From Biostraticola tofi (GTDB taxonomy: Bacteria > Pseudomonadota > Gammaproteobacteria > Enterobacterales > Enterobacteriaceae): DNA of 64,000 nt. Below the pieces are notes generated by a model. The model was not told the origin of the DNA and did no database searches. It saw nothing but the letters and a program-made list of their open reading frames with translations. The translations under genes and the position numbers were made by a program. The DNA is taken from positions 1-64,000 of the forward strand of contig NZ_SMCR01000006.1 of assembly GCF_004343195.1 (NCBI RefSeq), in the 5' to 3' direction. Shown piece by piece: positions 46,885 through 56,522 of the stretch (its first letter is position 1; every line of letters starts with the position of its first letter).

Positions 46885-47625
46885 TCAGATTGCGCCGCCA
46901 TTGGCGAACAGCGTTTGGCCATTGACCCAGGCACCATCAGGGCCGGCGAGGAAAGACACCACCGCGGCGATATCCTCGGGCCTTCCCAGTCGCTCGAGCG
47001 GTGCCATCCTGGTGATATTGCTGATCAGTTGGTCTGACTTGCCCTTAAAGAACAGTTCGGTTGCCGTTGGGCCTGGCGCAACGGCATTTACCGTGATATT
47101 CCGTCCCTTTAACTCGCGTGAAAATATCGCGGTCAGCGTTTCGACAGCCGCTTTGGTAGCGGCATAGGGCCCGTAAGTCGGTAATTTTAGTCGGGTCAGG
47201 CTGCTTGATATGTTGATGACTCTCCCCCCCTCAGCCATTTGGCGAGCCGCTTGCTGCAAGCTATTGAAGGTGCCGGTGAAGTTGATCGAGACCATGCGGT
47301 CAAACGTTTCGGCATCCATGTTGGCGATCGGCGCCAGTTCCATTATTCCCGCATTGTTGACCAGCACCGCGATCGGGCCGCTGCGTTTTTCAACCGTTGC
47401 GAACATCGCCGCTACATCACTAAGGCTGCTGATATCAGCAGCGACGGCAAAAGCGTTGCCACCTGACGAAACGATTTCATCCACTACTGCCGTGGCGGCG
47501 TCTAGGTTGCTGAGATAATTCACCGCGACGATAAATCCATCTGCAGCCAATCGTTTGGAAATTTCTGCACCGATGCCCCGTGAGCCACCGGTGACCAGTG
47601 CAACCCTGCCTTCGGAATAGGTCAT
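46885..47625 (-). CDS. Short-chain dehydrogenase/reductase (FabG-like)
   Basis: 246 residues from the ATG at 47625 (GAGGATA upstream); the longer form from 47667 adds 14 unlikely residues. TGGSRGIGAEIS, NNAGIM, ISSSLTRLKLPTYGPYAATK and VNGQTLFANGG. It is the first gene of the minus-strand SDR run and lies divergent from tetR-like 47777, hence probably the directly regulated member. Confidence 0.9.
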   Translation of the reverse strand: MTYSEGRVALVTGGSRGIGAEISKRLAADGFIVAVNYLSNLDAATAVVDEIVSSGGNAFAVAADISSLSDVAAMFATVEKRSGPIAVLVNNAGIMELAPIANMDAETFDRMVSINFTGTFNSLQQAARQMAEGGRVINISSSLTRLKLPTYGPYAATKAAVETLTAIFSRELKGRNITVNAVAPGPTATELFFKGKSDQLISNITRMAPLERLGRPEDIAAVVSFLAGPDGAWVNGQTLFANGGAI

Positions 47626-47676
47626 TTTTTTATCCTCTGGATGTAGGTAATAACTACTGCACAACACATTAACTTA

Positions 47677-47690
47677 ACGTTACGAAACGT
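47677..47690. promoter_or_regulatory. Candidate TetR-family operator
   Basis: Inverted repeat ACGTT-ACGA-AACGT in the 151-bp gap between the SDR and TetR starts. Short arms; the role is inferred only from position. Confidence 0.35.
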
Positions 47691-47776
47691 ATTATTAATT
47701 GCTCCGACTGTCAACTGCTTTATCGTTACTTGAGGTTATGTTAAATTAAGGCATCCAATAACTAGGTGATGATTAA

Positions 47777-48376
47777 ATGGACGTGAAAACTGCCCCTCCC
47801 GCCCGGCTTGGACGACCACGGGCCTTAAGCGCGGACTCACACGAGGCAATCCTCACCGCGGTGTATGATCTGCTGCAGGAAATGACGCTGCGTGAGCTGA
47901 CCATGGAGAAAGTCGCCAAACGTGCAGGCGTCGGCAAGCCGACCTTATATCGCTGGTGGAAAACCAAAGCGGCACTGGTGATTGCGATGTTTAATGAGCG
48001 GATAGTGCCTACCTTCGATGCGCCGGATGCAACGACGCTGGAGGGGTCCATCAGTCAGAAAGTCGACCGACTGATAACTGCTTTTAATGGTTTCTTCGGC
48101 AAAGTTATTTCAGAGATCATCGCTGAAGCCCAAAGCGATCCTGATGTTCTGGTCGAATTCAACGAACATTACATTCTGCCGCGCCGCGCCAGCACAGTTA
48201 ACGACATTATTTCCGCTCAAAAACAGGGACTGGTTCCAGCCCACGTCGATCCAGAATTGGTAGTCGACGCCATATTCGGCAGCCTTTACTTCAATTTGCT
48301 GTTAAAAATAAAACCGCTTACTGCGGAATATGGAGCACACCTGATAGATAACTGCAAAAAGCTGCTTGAAATATAA
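47777..48376 (+). CDS. TetR-family transcriptional regulator
   Basis: 199 residues. N-terminal HTH (about 15-65; LTMEKVAKRAGVGKPTLYRWW) and a helical ligand domain of the C-terminal type seen in many TetR-like regulators of oxidoreductases. It is divergent from the three-SDR run, which it probably represses. Confidence 0.9.
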   Translation: MDVKTAPPARLGRPRALSADSHEAILTAVYDLLQEMTLRELTMEKVAKRAGVGKPTLYRWWKTKAALVIAMFNERIVPTFDAPDATTLEGSISQKVDRLITAFNGFFGKVISEIIAEAQSDPDVLVEFNEHYILPRRASTVNDIISAQKQGLVPAHVDPELVVDAIFGSLYFNLLLKIKPLTAEYGAHLIDNCKKLLEI

Positions 48377-48454
48377 CGTGCCCCGCAGGGGTCCAGGCAG
48401 CTATCGATGCAGTCCGTGACGGTTTATATTGAAATGATATCGAGGGGCTAACGG

Positions 48455-50077
48455 ATGGTCGGTAATAAGAGCAACGCCTGCCCTGGCCGGTGGCGTTCAT
48501 ACGGGTGGTTTTTAGCATTGCTGCTTTCCGGCTGCACGCTATACCCGGGAAAAGTGCCCCAGATCACTGAAGATCCGGCGGCGACAGCGCGTATTATCAC
48601 CACCCAGGAGGGGCCGGTGCGCGGGGTGATTTCCCAGCGCGGGCAGGCGTTTCTGGGCATTCCTTTTGCGGCGCCGCCGGTCGGTGAAAGGCGTTTCGCT
48701 CCGCCGGCGCCGGCAGCGGCCTGGCAACAGGTCCGCGATGCCCGGAACATCGGGCCGGCCTGTCCACAGTCCGGACTGCTGTTTACCGGCGACAGCGCGG
48801 AGGATTGCCTCACGCTTAACGTTTACGCACCGCATAACGCCGCCGAGGGCACGGATTTACCGGTGATGGTATGGCTTTATGGCGGCGCTCTCGCCCTGGG
48901 GTCGAACGGACAATATGACCCGAGCCTGCTGGCAGAGCGGCAAGGGGTTATCGTCGTGGCGCCGAACTATCGCGTTGGCGCTCTGGGTTTTCTCGCCCAC
49001 CCTGCGCTGCGGGGACCTGGCGAGGGCAATTACGGTCTGCTGGACCAGCAGGCCGCGCTGAAATGGGTTAACCGTAATATTGCGGCATTTGGCGGTTCTT
49101 CGACCAATATCACCTTGTTCGGCGAGTCGGCCGGGGCGCTCAGTACCTGTATGCATCTGCTGCTGCCTGGTTCGCGCGGGTTGTTCTCGCGCGTGATCCT
49201 GCAAAGCGACAGCTGCGCGCAGCCGGATACCTCATTGCCGCTGTCCCAGGCCGAAGCGGGAGGCCGGTTGATGGCCCGCGAACTGGGTTGTGACGACGAC
49301 CAGACTGCCCTGGCCTGTCTGCGCGCCATCCCGGTGAAGAAACTGTATCAAGCCGCCAGCCAGCGGCGCGGCAACGGCGGCAAAGATGGCTGGGCGCCAA
49401 TGACCGGCGGTGATGTCTTGCCCAAGCCGCCTCTGCAGGCGTTCTTAGCGGGAGAAGGTGCGGCAGTGCCGGTGCTGATCGGCAGTAACCGCGATGAAGG
49501 CCGGTTGTTTGCCAATTTCAGGGCGTTTGGACTGGGCCTGGTGAGCCGCCAGGGTTATGAGGAATCGGTCGCTAATGCGTTGCCCGGCAATACCGCCGCT
49601 GTGCTGAAGCAATATGACGATATTGCCGCCAAATCCTACTACCAGGCTTATGCTGATATCGTCACCGATTCGCATTTTGCCTGCCCAGTGCTGACGATGC
49701 ATCAATTGCTGGGGACTCAAGCGCCGTTCTACGCCTATGAGTTTGATGATCCCGATGCGCCTATCTCACTGCCGCGCGCGCCCTTCACGCCGGCCATGGG
49801 ATCCTATCATGCGGCTGAAATCGCTTACGTATTTCAGCGCCCATGGGCATTAGGCGATCCGGGCGATTTTACCCCGCGGCAGCGGGCGTTGTCCGAGCGC
49901 ATTCAGCAAGCCTGGGGAGCCTTCGCGCGTACCGGTCGACCCAATAGTGCGGGGCAGACCGCTTGGGAGATCTTCGACGGCCAGCGGCCCTATGCCCTCT
50001 CGGTGCGGCAGGCCGGCTACGTTGAGGATTTTGCCGCCAGGCATCGTTGTACGTTCTGGAACGCCAGGGGCTATTGA
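48455..50077 (+). CDS. Type-B carboxylesterase lipoprotein
   Basis: 540 residues. Lipobox LLLSGC (Cys27) anchors it to a membrane. The carboxylesterase/cholinesterase fold carries the triad Ser225 (FGESAG), Glu348 (SNRDEG) and His452 (GSYHAAE); EDCLTLNVYAP is the family signature. It hydrolyses carboxylic esters; natural substrate unknown. A GAGGGG precedes the ATG. It stands alone, 78 bp after the TetR gene. Confidence 0.9.
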   Translation: MVGNKSNACPGRWRSYGWFLALLLSGCTLYPGKVPQITEDPAATARIITTQEGPVRGVISQRGQAFLGIPFAAPPVGERRFAPPAPAAAWQQVRDARNIGPACPQSGLLFTGDSAEDCLTLNVYAPHNAAEGTDLPVMVWLYGGALALGSNGQYDPSLLAERQGVIVVAPNYRVGALGFLAHPALRGPGEGNYGLLDQQAALKWVNRNIAAFGGSSTNITLFGESAGALSTCMHLLLPGSRGLFSRVILQSDSCAQPDTSLPLSQAEAGGRLMARELGCDDDQTALACLRAIPVKKLYQAASQRRGNGGKDGWAPMTGGDVLPKPPLQAFLAGEGAAVPVLIGSNRDEGRLFANFRAFGLGLVSRQGYEESVANALPGNTAAVLKQYDDIAAKSYYQAYADIVTDSHFACPVLTMHQLLGTQAPFYAYEFDDPDAPISLPRAPFTPAMGSYHAAEIAYVFQRPWALGDPGDFTPRQRALSERIQQAWGAFARTGRPNSAGQTAWEIFDGQRPYALSVRQAGYVEDFAARHRCTFWNARGY

Positions 50078-50385
50078 GGATGGGTTGCAGATCAGCGAGG
50101 AGCGGATTGCTGTTGCAACCGTCGCTGAATCCGGTAAAAAATCGGGTAAAGTGTCAATATCCCGCACAATGCCGGCATCGGCCTTGGCGCCGAGATGATG
50201 CTTGAATCTGCGTATCGCAGCATTTTCGCTCGATATCGGTGGGGTATTTCCCTTGGCAGGGTGCGGTTTTCTACAAAAGCTCAGGGCGCGATCATGACAG
50301 ACAAGCGTAGAAGTGAGTATTGACACTGTCTCCTGGGCAGTCACCCTGGAGACAGAGGATAGCGGTGTGGAACTCTGAGTCGGTT
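50078..50385. other. Convergent gap between carboxylesterase and uxuA-like gene
   Basis: 308 bp without a gene. It contains one strong stem-loop (listed separately). Confidence 0.5.
50326..50355. terminator. Stem-loop between convergent genes
   Basis: CTGTCTCC/GGAGACAG arms (8 bp) with an inner GGG/CCC pairing across a 6-base loop. No T-run on either strand, so termination is plausible by position but unproven. Confidence 0.45.
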
Positions 50386-51366
50386 TTAAAGATGCCCCGC
50401 CTCCATCGCCTCCAGCAGCGCGGCAATATAGCCATAGCAGAAGCTGAAAGCCACGCCAACCGGATCGCGTCCGCTGATGGTCGGCACATGATCGGGCATT
50501 ATCATCCAGGGATAGCCGACTTCACGGTATATTTTCAGGGAACGCACCATATCCATATCGCCTTCATCGGGGAAGCGTTCCATAAAGGACAGCTTGCCGC
50601 CGCTGATATTGCGGAAATGGACATTGAAAATTTTCTGGCGTGAGCCGAACCAGCGAATAATATCGTCGATTTCTTCGCGCGGATTCTCCAGCATTTCGGC
50701 TATCGAGCCCTGGCAGAAATTCAGGCCGTGGTACGGGCTTTCATGCAGCATAACAAATTTTTTCAGCCCCTCAACGGTGCCCAATACCCGGGTGACGCCC
50801 TTATAACCAGGCGGCGTGTAGGGATCGTGCGGATGGCAGGCCAGGCGAACGCGGTTGCTTTCGGCGACCGGCACGACCCGTTCAAGAAAATAAGCTATCC
50901 GCTGCCAGTTCTGTTCTTCAGACAGTTGGCCGGCCAAACCGGGAGCCGCATCCTGAACCGCTTTGTCCCAACGCCAGGCTTCATTAAGCGAACCACCGCG
51001 GCCGCGCTCCATCTCGGTGCGCGGTATTCCTATCAGATTAAGGTTATATTTGGCGGCCGGTATACCGGCTTTACCGATATTCTCAATCATCCGGCACAGG
51101 TCATCAATCTGGCGATCGCGATCGGGGCCAGCCAGCAGAATGTCCGGATAGGATGCCTCTTCGATCGGTCGCGAAGACATCGGCAGTTGGATCATATCCA
51201 GCGTCAAACCGAAACTTTCCACCTTTTCCCGATGGCGCAACATATCGTCAAGGGTCCAACTGGCCGGCTTGCCCGCCGGGTCGGCACAGATATGTCGAAT
51301 CCCCAGTTGGGCCCATACGCGAAAATCATCATCATCCCGGGCATCTACTTGCGTACCAATGTACAT
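50386..51366 (-). CDS. UxuA-family mannonate dehydratase-like enzyme
   Basis: 326 residues, xylose-isomerase-like TIM barrel. Mannonate dehydratase (UxuA) turns D-mannonate into 2-keto-3-deoxygluconate in glucuronate catabolism. The metal-ligand region fits UxuA: CHPHDPYTPPG, LNFCQGS, FNVHFRN, DEGDMDM and MPDH. It is shorter than the E. coli enzyme (394) and matches the short form seen in other bacteria. It is the last gene of the ABC-transporter operon (39 bp after the ATPase gene; AAGGAG before the ATG). No uxuB or kdgK is present here, so the exact substrate is open. Confidence 0.82.
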   Translation of the reverse strand: MYIGTQVDARDDDDFRVWAQLGIRHICADPAGKPASWTLDDMLRHREKVESFGLTLDMIQLPMSSRPIEEASYPDILLAGPDRDRQIDDLCRMIENIGKAGIPAAKYNLNLIGIPRTEMERGRGGSLNEAWRWDKAVQDAAPGLAGQLSEEQNWQRIAYFLERVVPVAESNRVRLACHPHDPYTPPGYKGVTRVLGTVEGLKKFVMLHESPYHGLNFCQGSIAEMLENPREEIDDIIRWFGSRQKIFNVHFRNISGGKLSFMERFPDEGDMDMVRSLKIYREVGYPWMIMPDHVPTISGRDPVGVAFSFCYGYIAALLEAMEAGHL

Positions 51367-51405
51367 TCCGCTGGTCTCCTTTTAATGAAAACTGAATACG
51401 CCGGT

Positions 51406-52143
51406 TCAAAGCACACTGGCTTCAAATAGCAGGCGCGAATAGTCATGGTGAGTATCTCCCTGGCGTAAATCATCTCGGCTCAGGTCATCGACGAAAACGC
51501 CGTCTTTCATCACCAGCACGCGATCGCACATATGGGCGATAACGCTTAAATCATGGCTGACCAGCACATAAGTCAGATGCCGCTCATCCTTGATGTCGCT
51601 CATCAGGTTCAGGACTTCCGCCTGAACCGAAACGTCGAGCGCCGAAGTGGGTTCATCCAGCAGCAGGATGTCGGGCTGCAGCATCAGCGCCCGCGCTATT
51701 GCGACCCGCTGCCGCTGACCACCGGACAGTTGATGGGGGAACCGATCGGCGAAGTCCGCCGACAGTCCCACCTGCTCCAGCGCCGGCACCACCCGGTCCC
51801 ATCCTGTGCCCCGTTTCATGGCGCGGATAGGCTCAGCCAGTATCCGGCTGATGCGATGACGAGGATGAATCGAACCGAAAGGGTCCTGAAAAATCATCTG
51901 GGTCAGCAATAGCTGTTGCCGGGTACGGGTTCTACCCACTTGCACGCCATTCAGTTTTACCTGTCCAGTCCAGTGTCCGTCAAGCCCCGCCAGGGAACGC
52001 AGCAACGTCGATTTACCGCAGCCTGATTCGCCGATTATCCCCAGCGTCTGGCCTTTTATGACCGAAAATGATACGTCTCTGACCACCTGCTTGAGTGCAT
52101 TTTCCTTGCCGAATGAGACACTGAGGTTCCGCACATCTATCAT
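51406..52143 (-). CDS. ABC transporter ATP-binding protein (OppF/DppF type)
   Basis: 245 residues. Walker A GESGCGKST (about 38-46), ABC signature LSGGQRQRVAIARAL, Walker B ILLLDEPTSALDVS. It lacks the C-terminal oligopeptide extension often found on DppF. The start overlaps the end of the preceding ATPase gene by 4 bp. Confidence 0.94.
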   Translation of the reverse strand: MIDVRNLSVSFGKENALKQVVRDVSFSVIKGQTLGIIGESGCGKSTLLRSLAGLDGHWTGQVKLNGVQVGRTRTRQQLLLTQMIFQDPFGSIHPRHRISRILAEPIRAMKRGTGWDRVVPALEQVGLSADFADRFPHQLSGGQRQRVAIARALMLQPDILLLDEPTSALDVSVQAEVLNLMSDIKDERHLTYVLVSHDLSVIAHMCDRVLVMKDGVFVDDLSRDDLRQGDTHHDYSRLLFEASVL

Positions 52144-52988
52144 GATTTTAGCTCCGCAAGGTCAATGGCGCTTCGGTCGAGGGTTTTAAGCCGCAGTACC
52201 GGCTGCCGGGGGTCCGGCATTGCGGCAATCAGGCCGCGAGTATAGGGGTGCTGCGCTTGATCCAACCGGGTCAGGGTTTCGACGATCCGGCCCTTATACA
52301 TGACGATGATACGTTCACAAAATGCCGCCACCATGCGAATATCATGACTTATCAGCATCAGGCCGGCCTGATTTTCCCGTACCAATTCATCCAGCAGCGT
52401 TAAGACATCACCCCTAACGCTGACATCGAGCGCTGAGGTCGGTTCATCGGCAATGACCATACGCGGTCTGGCGAGCAGCATCATGGCAATCATCACCCGC
52501 TGTCCCATCCCGCCGGAAATCTGATGAGGATATAACCCCATGGTTCGCTCGACGTCCTGGATGCGCACCTTTACCAGCATCTCGGCGGCCATCGCCTGCG
52601 CTTCGCGTTTGCCAACCGACAAATGCAGTAGGGCCGCTTCAGCCACTTGCTTGCCAATCGGCAGCACCGGATTGAGCGAATAACGCGGATCCTGCATGAT
52701 AAGCGCCATCCGGTTGCCACGCAGCGCACGCAGATGGCGCTCTTTTTTATCCAGTAGGGAGGTGCCTTCGAAAGTCAACCTATCGGCCTGAATGCGGCCG
52801 ATGGGAGGAAGGAGACGCATAATCGCCCGACCCAGCGTCGATTTGCCAGAGCCGGATTCGCCGACAATGCCCAGCCGTTCTGCGCCTAGCGTCAGACTGA
52901 CGCTATCCACCGCCGGCGTATCGGTCGGGCCGAAAAACACCGACAGGTTTTGTACAGTCAGGATATGATTTTTATCAGGAGCGGCCAT
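52140..52988 (-). CDS. ABC transporter ATP-binding protein (OppD/DppD type)
   Basis: 282 residues. Walker A GESGSGKST (about 38-46), signature ISGGMGQRVMIAMML, Walker B MVIADEPTSALDVS. It ends with the oligopeptide C-terminal segment (HPYTRGLIAAMPDPR). The start overlaps the permease gene by 14 bp. Confidence 0.94.
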   Translation of the reverse strand: MAAPDKNHILTVQNLSVFFGPTDTPAVDSVSLTLGAERLGIVGESGSGKSTLGRAIMRLLPPIGRIQADRLTFEGTSLLDKKERHLRALRGNRMALIMQDPRYSLNPVLPIGKQVAEAALLHLSVGKREAQAMAAEMLVKVRIQDVERTMGLYPHQISGGMGQRVMIAMMLLARPRMVIADEPTSALDVSVRGDVLTLLDELVRENQAGLMLISHDIRMVAAFCERIIVMYKGRIVETLTRLDQAQHPYTRGLIAAMPDPRQPVLRLKTLDRSAIDLAELKS

Positions 52989-53874
52989 GACGAGGATCCA
53001 GAAGGTCGCGCAGTGTGTCGCCGACGAGATTAAACACCAGGCTGGTCACCAGAATCGCTATTCCCGGCATAACCGCCACCCACCAATGGTCCAGCATGAA
53101 TTTCCGGCCACTTGAAATCATCGCCCCCCACTCCGGCGCCGGCGGCTGGGCGCCCAGCCCAAGGAAGCCCAAGGCGGCGGCGGTAAGAATGATACCGGCC
53201 ATATTCAGCGTCAGCCGTACAATGACGGAGGGAATACACATCGGCGCAATATAAAGCAGCAGCAATCGCAGCGGAGAGGCGCCGTACAGCCTTGCTGCGG
53301 CCACATAATCGGTGTGACGGACAATCAGCGCTTCGGCCCGGGCAAGACGGGCAATGGGCGGCCAACTGGTAAGTGAAATGGCGACGATTGCCGTCTCAAG
53401 ACCCGCGCCTAAAGCGGCGGCGAATGCCAACGCCAGGATAAGCGACGGGAAAGAAAGCACGATATCGGTAAAGCGCATCAGGACGGTGTCGGTTCTGCCG
53501 CCGACAAACCCCGACACCACGCCGATGATCAAGCCAATCGGACCGACAATCAGCGACACCGCCAGAATGGTAGCAATCGTAATGCGCGCCCCAAAAACAA
53601 GACGTGAAAAAATATCGCGGCCAAACTCATCGGTGCCGGCCAGGTGGGCAAGACTGGGGGGCAGGAAAGCCGCCTTGAGATTTTGCGCCGCCGGATCAAA
53701 AGGTGCCAGCCAGGGAGCAAAGAGGGCGCAAAATACCAGGATAAAGAGAATGATAAACCCTGCCAGCCCCAGCGGCTCGCGCGATAGTTTTGCCCAGATG
53801 CCGGGCAGTCCGGCAAATACCCCCCCGGCCCTGGCCGCAGACTTGCGCTGAGGCATCAGGTGTTGTGCGCTCAT
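52975..53874 (-). CDS. ABC transporter permease (OppC/DppC type)
   Basis: 299 residues with about six membrane segments. The EAA loop reads EALIVRHTDYVAAARLYGAS, and LAGTDEFGRDIFSRL is the family hallmark. It overlaps the DppB-type gene by 4 bp, so the two are translationally coupled. Confidence 0.94.
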   Translation of the reverse strand: MSAQHLMPQRKSAARAGGVFAGLPGIWAKLSREPLGLAGFIILFILVFCALFAPWLAPFDPAAQNLKAAFLPPSLAHLAGTDEFGRDIFSRLVFGARITIATILAVSLIVGPIGLIIGVVSGFVGGRTDTVLMRFTDIVLSFPSLILALAFAAALGAGLETAIVAISLTSWPPIARLARAEALIVRHTDYVAAARLYGASPLRLLLLYIAPMCIPSVIVRLTLNMAGIILTAAALGFLGLGAQPPAPEWGAMISSGRKFMLDHWWVAVMPGIAILVTSLVFNLVGDTLRDLLDPRHGRS

Positions 53875-54899
53875 ACAGCGACCTCCCGCGTACGTGGATC
53901 AAGCATCAGATAAGCCAAATCGGTGATAAAATTCAGCAGCATGAAAATGGCACCGATAATCAGCGTGCCGGCCAGGATGGCATTCATGTCGCCGATCATC
54001 AGAGCATTGGTCATGTACTGCCCGATGCCTGGCCATGAGAAGACGATTTCCGTGACTACCGCCCCTTCCAGCAGGTTGCCATAAGAAATGGCCAGCACCG
54101 TGACCAACTGCACCGCAATATTGGGCAGCATATGCCGGGTCACGATGCGGGTGCCGGATGCGCCTTTGGCCCGCGCCGCCGTGACATAATCCTGATTAAG
54201 TTGCTCAAGGGTAAAGCTGCGGGTCATACGGGTGATGTATGCCATTGCCGAGTACGCCAGGATGCAGGCGGGCAGAATGATATGGTGTACCGCATTCCAG
54301 AATGTTTCGGTATCGCCGGCCAGCAGGCTGTCGACCAGCAGCAGCCCGGTCCGGGGTTCAACCATACCATCAAGATACGTATCTACCCGTCCCGGCCCTC
54401 CCACCCAGGCCAGGGCGGCATAGAAAATCACCAGCCCCACCACGCCAAACCAGAACACCGGTATCGAGCTGCCGACCAGCGAGATGACGCGCGCGCACTG
54501 GTCAATCCAGCTATCGCGATGGAACGCCGCCAGCATGCCTAACGGTACACCGATAACCGTCGAGATGATGACGGCAAAGGTCGCCAGCTCGAAGGTCGCC
54601 GGGAAAGCCTGGGCCAAATCTCTGGTGACCGGATTGCCGGTCAGGATGGCGCTGCCCATATCTCCGTGCAGCAAAGAGGTCAGATAAATCCAGAACTGTT
54701 GATACACCGGCAGATCCAGGCCGAGCTTTTGCCGCATCGCCTCGAAGGCCGCTGGATCCGCCAGTTCTCCAACCACCGCACCAACCGGATCGTTAGGCAG
54801 CACCCGGCCGATGATAAAGGTCACCACCAGCAGCGCAAACATACTCACCAACAACTGCTGCAGCCGTTTGATGATTTCCAGTAACGTGAATTCCTTCAT
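53871..54899 (-). CDS. ABC transporter permease (OppB/DppB type)
   Basis: 342 residues, six membrane segments; starts at the first helix. EAA loop YVTAARAKGASG, C-terminal VFSWPGIGQYM. It lies 14 bp after the binding-protein gene. Confidence 0.94.
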   Translation of the reverse strand: MKEFTLLEIIKRLQQLLVSMFALLVVTFIIGRVLPNDPVGAVVGELADPAAFEAMRQKLGLDLPVYQQFWIYLTSLLHGDMGSAILTGNPVTRDLAQAFPATFELATFAVIISTVIGVPLGMLAAFHRDSWIDQCARVISLVGSSIPVFWFGVVGLVIFYAALAWVGGPGRVDTYLDGMVEPRTGLLLVDSLLAGDTETFWNAVHHIILPACILAYSAMAYITRMTRSFTLEQLNQDYVTAARAKGASGTRIVTRHMLPNIAVQLVTVLAISYGNLLEGAVVTEIVFSWPGIGQYMTNALMIGDMNAILAGTLIIGAIFMLLNFITDLAYLMLDPRTREVAV

Positions 54900-54913
54900 G
54901 ATTCCCGTCTCGC

Positions 54914-56509
54914 TTATTTTGTCTTGGTCACGTGCTCCAGCCGGTTAAGCGACCAGAGATTGGTGTGGTAACCTTGCAGGCTCTTTTGCAACACAATGGG
55001 GAAAAAGGACTCGAACATCGGTAACACGGCCGGTTTGGCTGCGACGAATTTTTCCTGCAGGGTGGTCAGCAGCTCGGCACGCTTGCCAGCATCACGTTCA
55101 CTGCTCGCCTGATTACGCAGCGCGTTCAGCTCAGGAATATCCCAAGCCGAGCGCCAGACGAAATTGCCGGCGTTTTTTGCCGCCAGCCGATTGTCCGGGT
55201 TGGTGACAAAATCATTCATCGCCCCCAGCGCATTAGGCATAATCGCGGTGGCCTGAGGCAGCAGCAGGTCGAAATCGCGCGCCCGATGCGCCGAGACGAT
55301 ATCCGCGCCATTGCCTTGTTTTATCTCGATGCGAATGCCGATCTGCGCCAGGTTCGCCTGCAGTGCGGTGGCAATATCGACCCGCGGCGGTTGGGCGATG
55401 GTTTTCAACGTGAGCGAAAAACCGTCCGGATAGCCAGCTTGCGCCAATAATTTTTTTGCTTTTTCCGGCTGGAATGACCAGTCAGGATTAGCGATTGCTC
55501 CCGCCCAGTCCTCTGGAACCGGTACGTTGCGTTGACGGCCGTAGGGGCCGAGAATGGTGCCGGTAATGCCTTCATAATCGATACCGTAGGCTATCGCCTC
55601 GCGCACCAGCGGATTGTCCAGCGGCTTGCGGCCCGCATTCATCGCCAATACGTAGAATCCGCCGATCTTGACCTGCTCGACCCTGAACGCCTGATTGCCG
55701 ACAAAGGACTTTACGTCTGGCGCGGTAAGCGCATTGGCAATATCCACATCGCCACGCTCCAGCATCAGCCTTGCCGTCTGGCTTTCCGGGACATGGCGCA
55801 TAATGACGCGTTTCATCGCCGGTGCATCGCCCCAGAAGCGGTTATTCGTCTCAAGAATGACGGTTTCATTCGGTACCCAGCGCCGCAGCGTATAAGGGCC
55901 GGATCCGGCGACATGGGTACGCAGCCAAGCATTACCATAATCATCGTGGTCGACATGGCGCTCAACCTCCACGCTGTCAACGATGCTGGAAATACCCATC
56001 GCCAGGCGATAAAGCAAATCCTCGGCAGTCACCTTATCGGTGAGTTCGATTCGAAACGTTTTCTCGTCGATCACCTTGACCAGCGAGTCGATATTCTGGG
56101 CGTTATAGCCGGCACTTTTATAATAGGCGGAGGCAGACTGGTTAAGCTTTAACAGTCGGGTCAGGGAAAAGGCCACGTCGCGGGCGGTGACCTGGTTACC
56201 GGAGGCAAAAGCGGCCTGGCGCAGATGAAAAGTAATGCCGCTGTTGTCGATTTCCCACGTCTCGGCCAGCTGTGGCTTGATGGTGTTATTAGCCGCGTCG
56301 TCCGAATAAACCAAACGGTCGTATACACCGGCGAGGATCTCCTGGGTTTTTGGTTCAGTTCCCTGTTGAGGATCAACCGAAAGAACCTGTGCAAGCGACG
56401 TGGCGATCACCAATTGATTGTCAGGCGTCGTGGCTTGAGCGAGCGGTGCCCCAGAAAGGCCAATGGCCATTGCCATGGCTGCCATTAACGTGGTATTGAA
56501 CTGTTTCAT
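54914..56509 (-). CDS. Periplasmic solute-binding protein (DppA/OppA family, SBP_bac_5)
   Basis: 531 residues. Signal peptide (1-26, ending AQATTP). The family-5 pattern is intact: LVIATSLAQVLSVDPQ at the start, GSGPYTLRRW, and the C-terminal helix-rich lobe. Family-5 proteins bind peptides but also chitobiose and other oligosaccharides. The kinase upstream and dehydratase downstream favour a sugar ligand here. GGAGAAT precedes the ATG. Confidence 0.92.
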   Translation of the reverse strand: MKQFNTTLMAAMAMAIGLSGAPLAQATTPDNQLVIATSLAQVLSVDPQQGTEPKTQEILAGVYDRLVYSDDAANNTIKPQLAETWEIDNSGITFHLRQAAFASGNQVTARDVAFSLTRLLKLNQSASAYYKSAGYNAQNIDSLVKVIDEKTFRIELTDKVTAEDLLYRLAMGISSIVDSVEVERHVDHDDYGNAWLRTHVAGSGPYTLRRWVPNETVILETNNRFWGDAPAMKRVIMRHVPESQTARLMLERGDVDIANALTAPDVKSFVGNQAFRVEQVKIGGFYVLAMNAGRKPLDNPLVREAIAYGIDYEGITGTILGPYGRQRNVPVPEDWAGAIANPDWSFQPEKAKKLLAQAGYPDGFSLTLKTIAQPPRVDIATALQANLAQIGIRIEIKQGNGADIVSAHRARDFDLLLPQATAIMPNALGAMNDFVTNPDNRLAAKNAGNFVWRSAWDIPELNALRNQASSERDAGKRAELLTTLQEKFVAAKPAVLPMFESFFPIVLQKSLQGYHTNLWSLNRLEHVTKTK

Positions 56510-56522
56510 CGGGTATTCTCCA

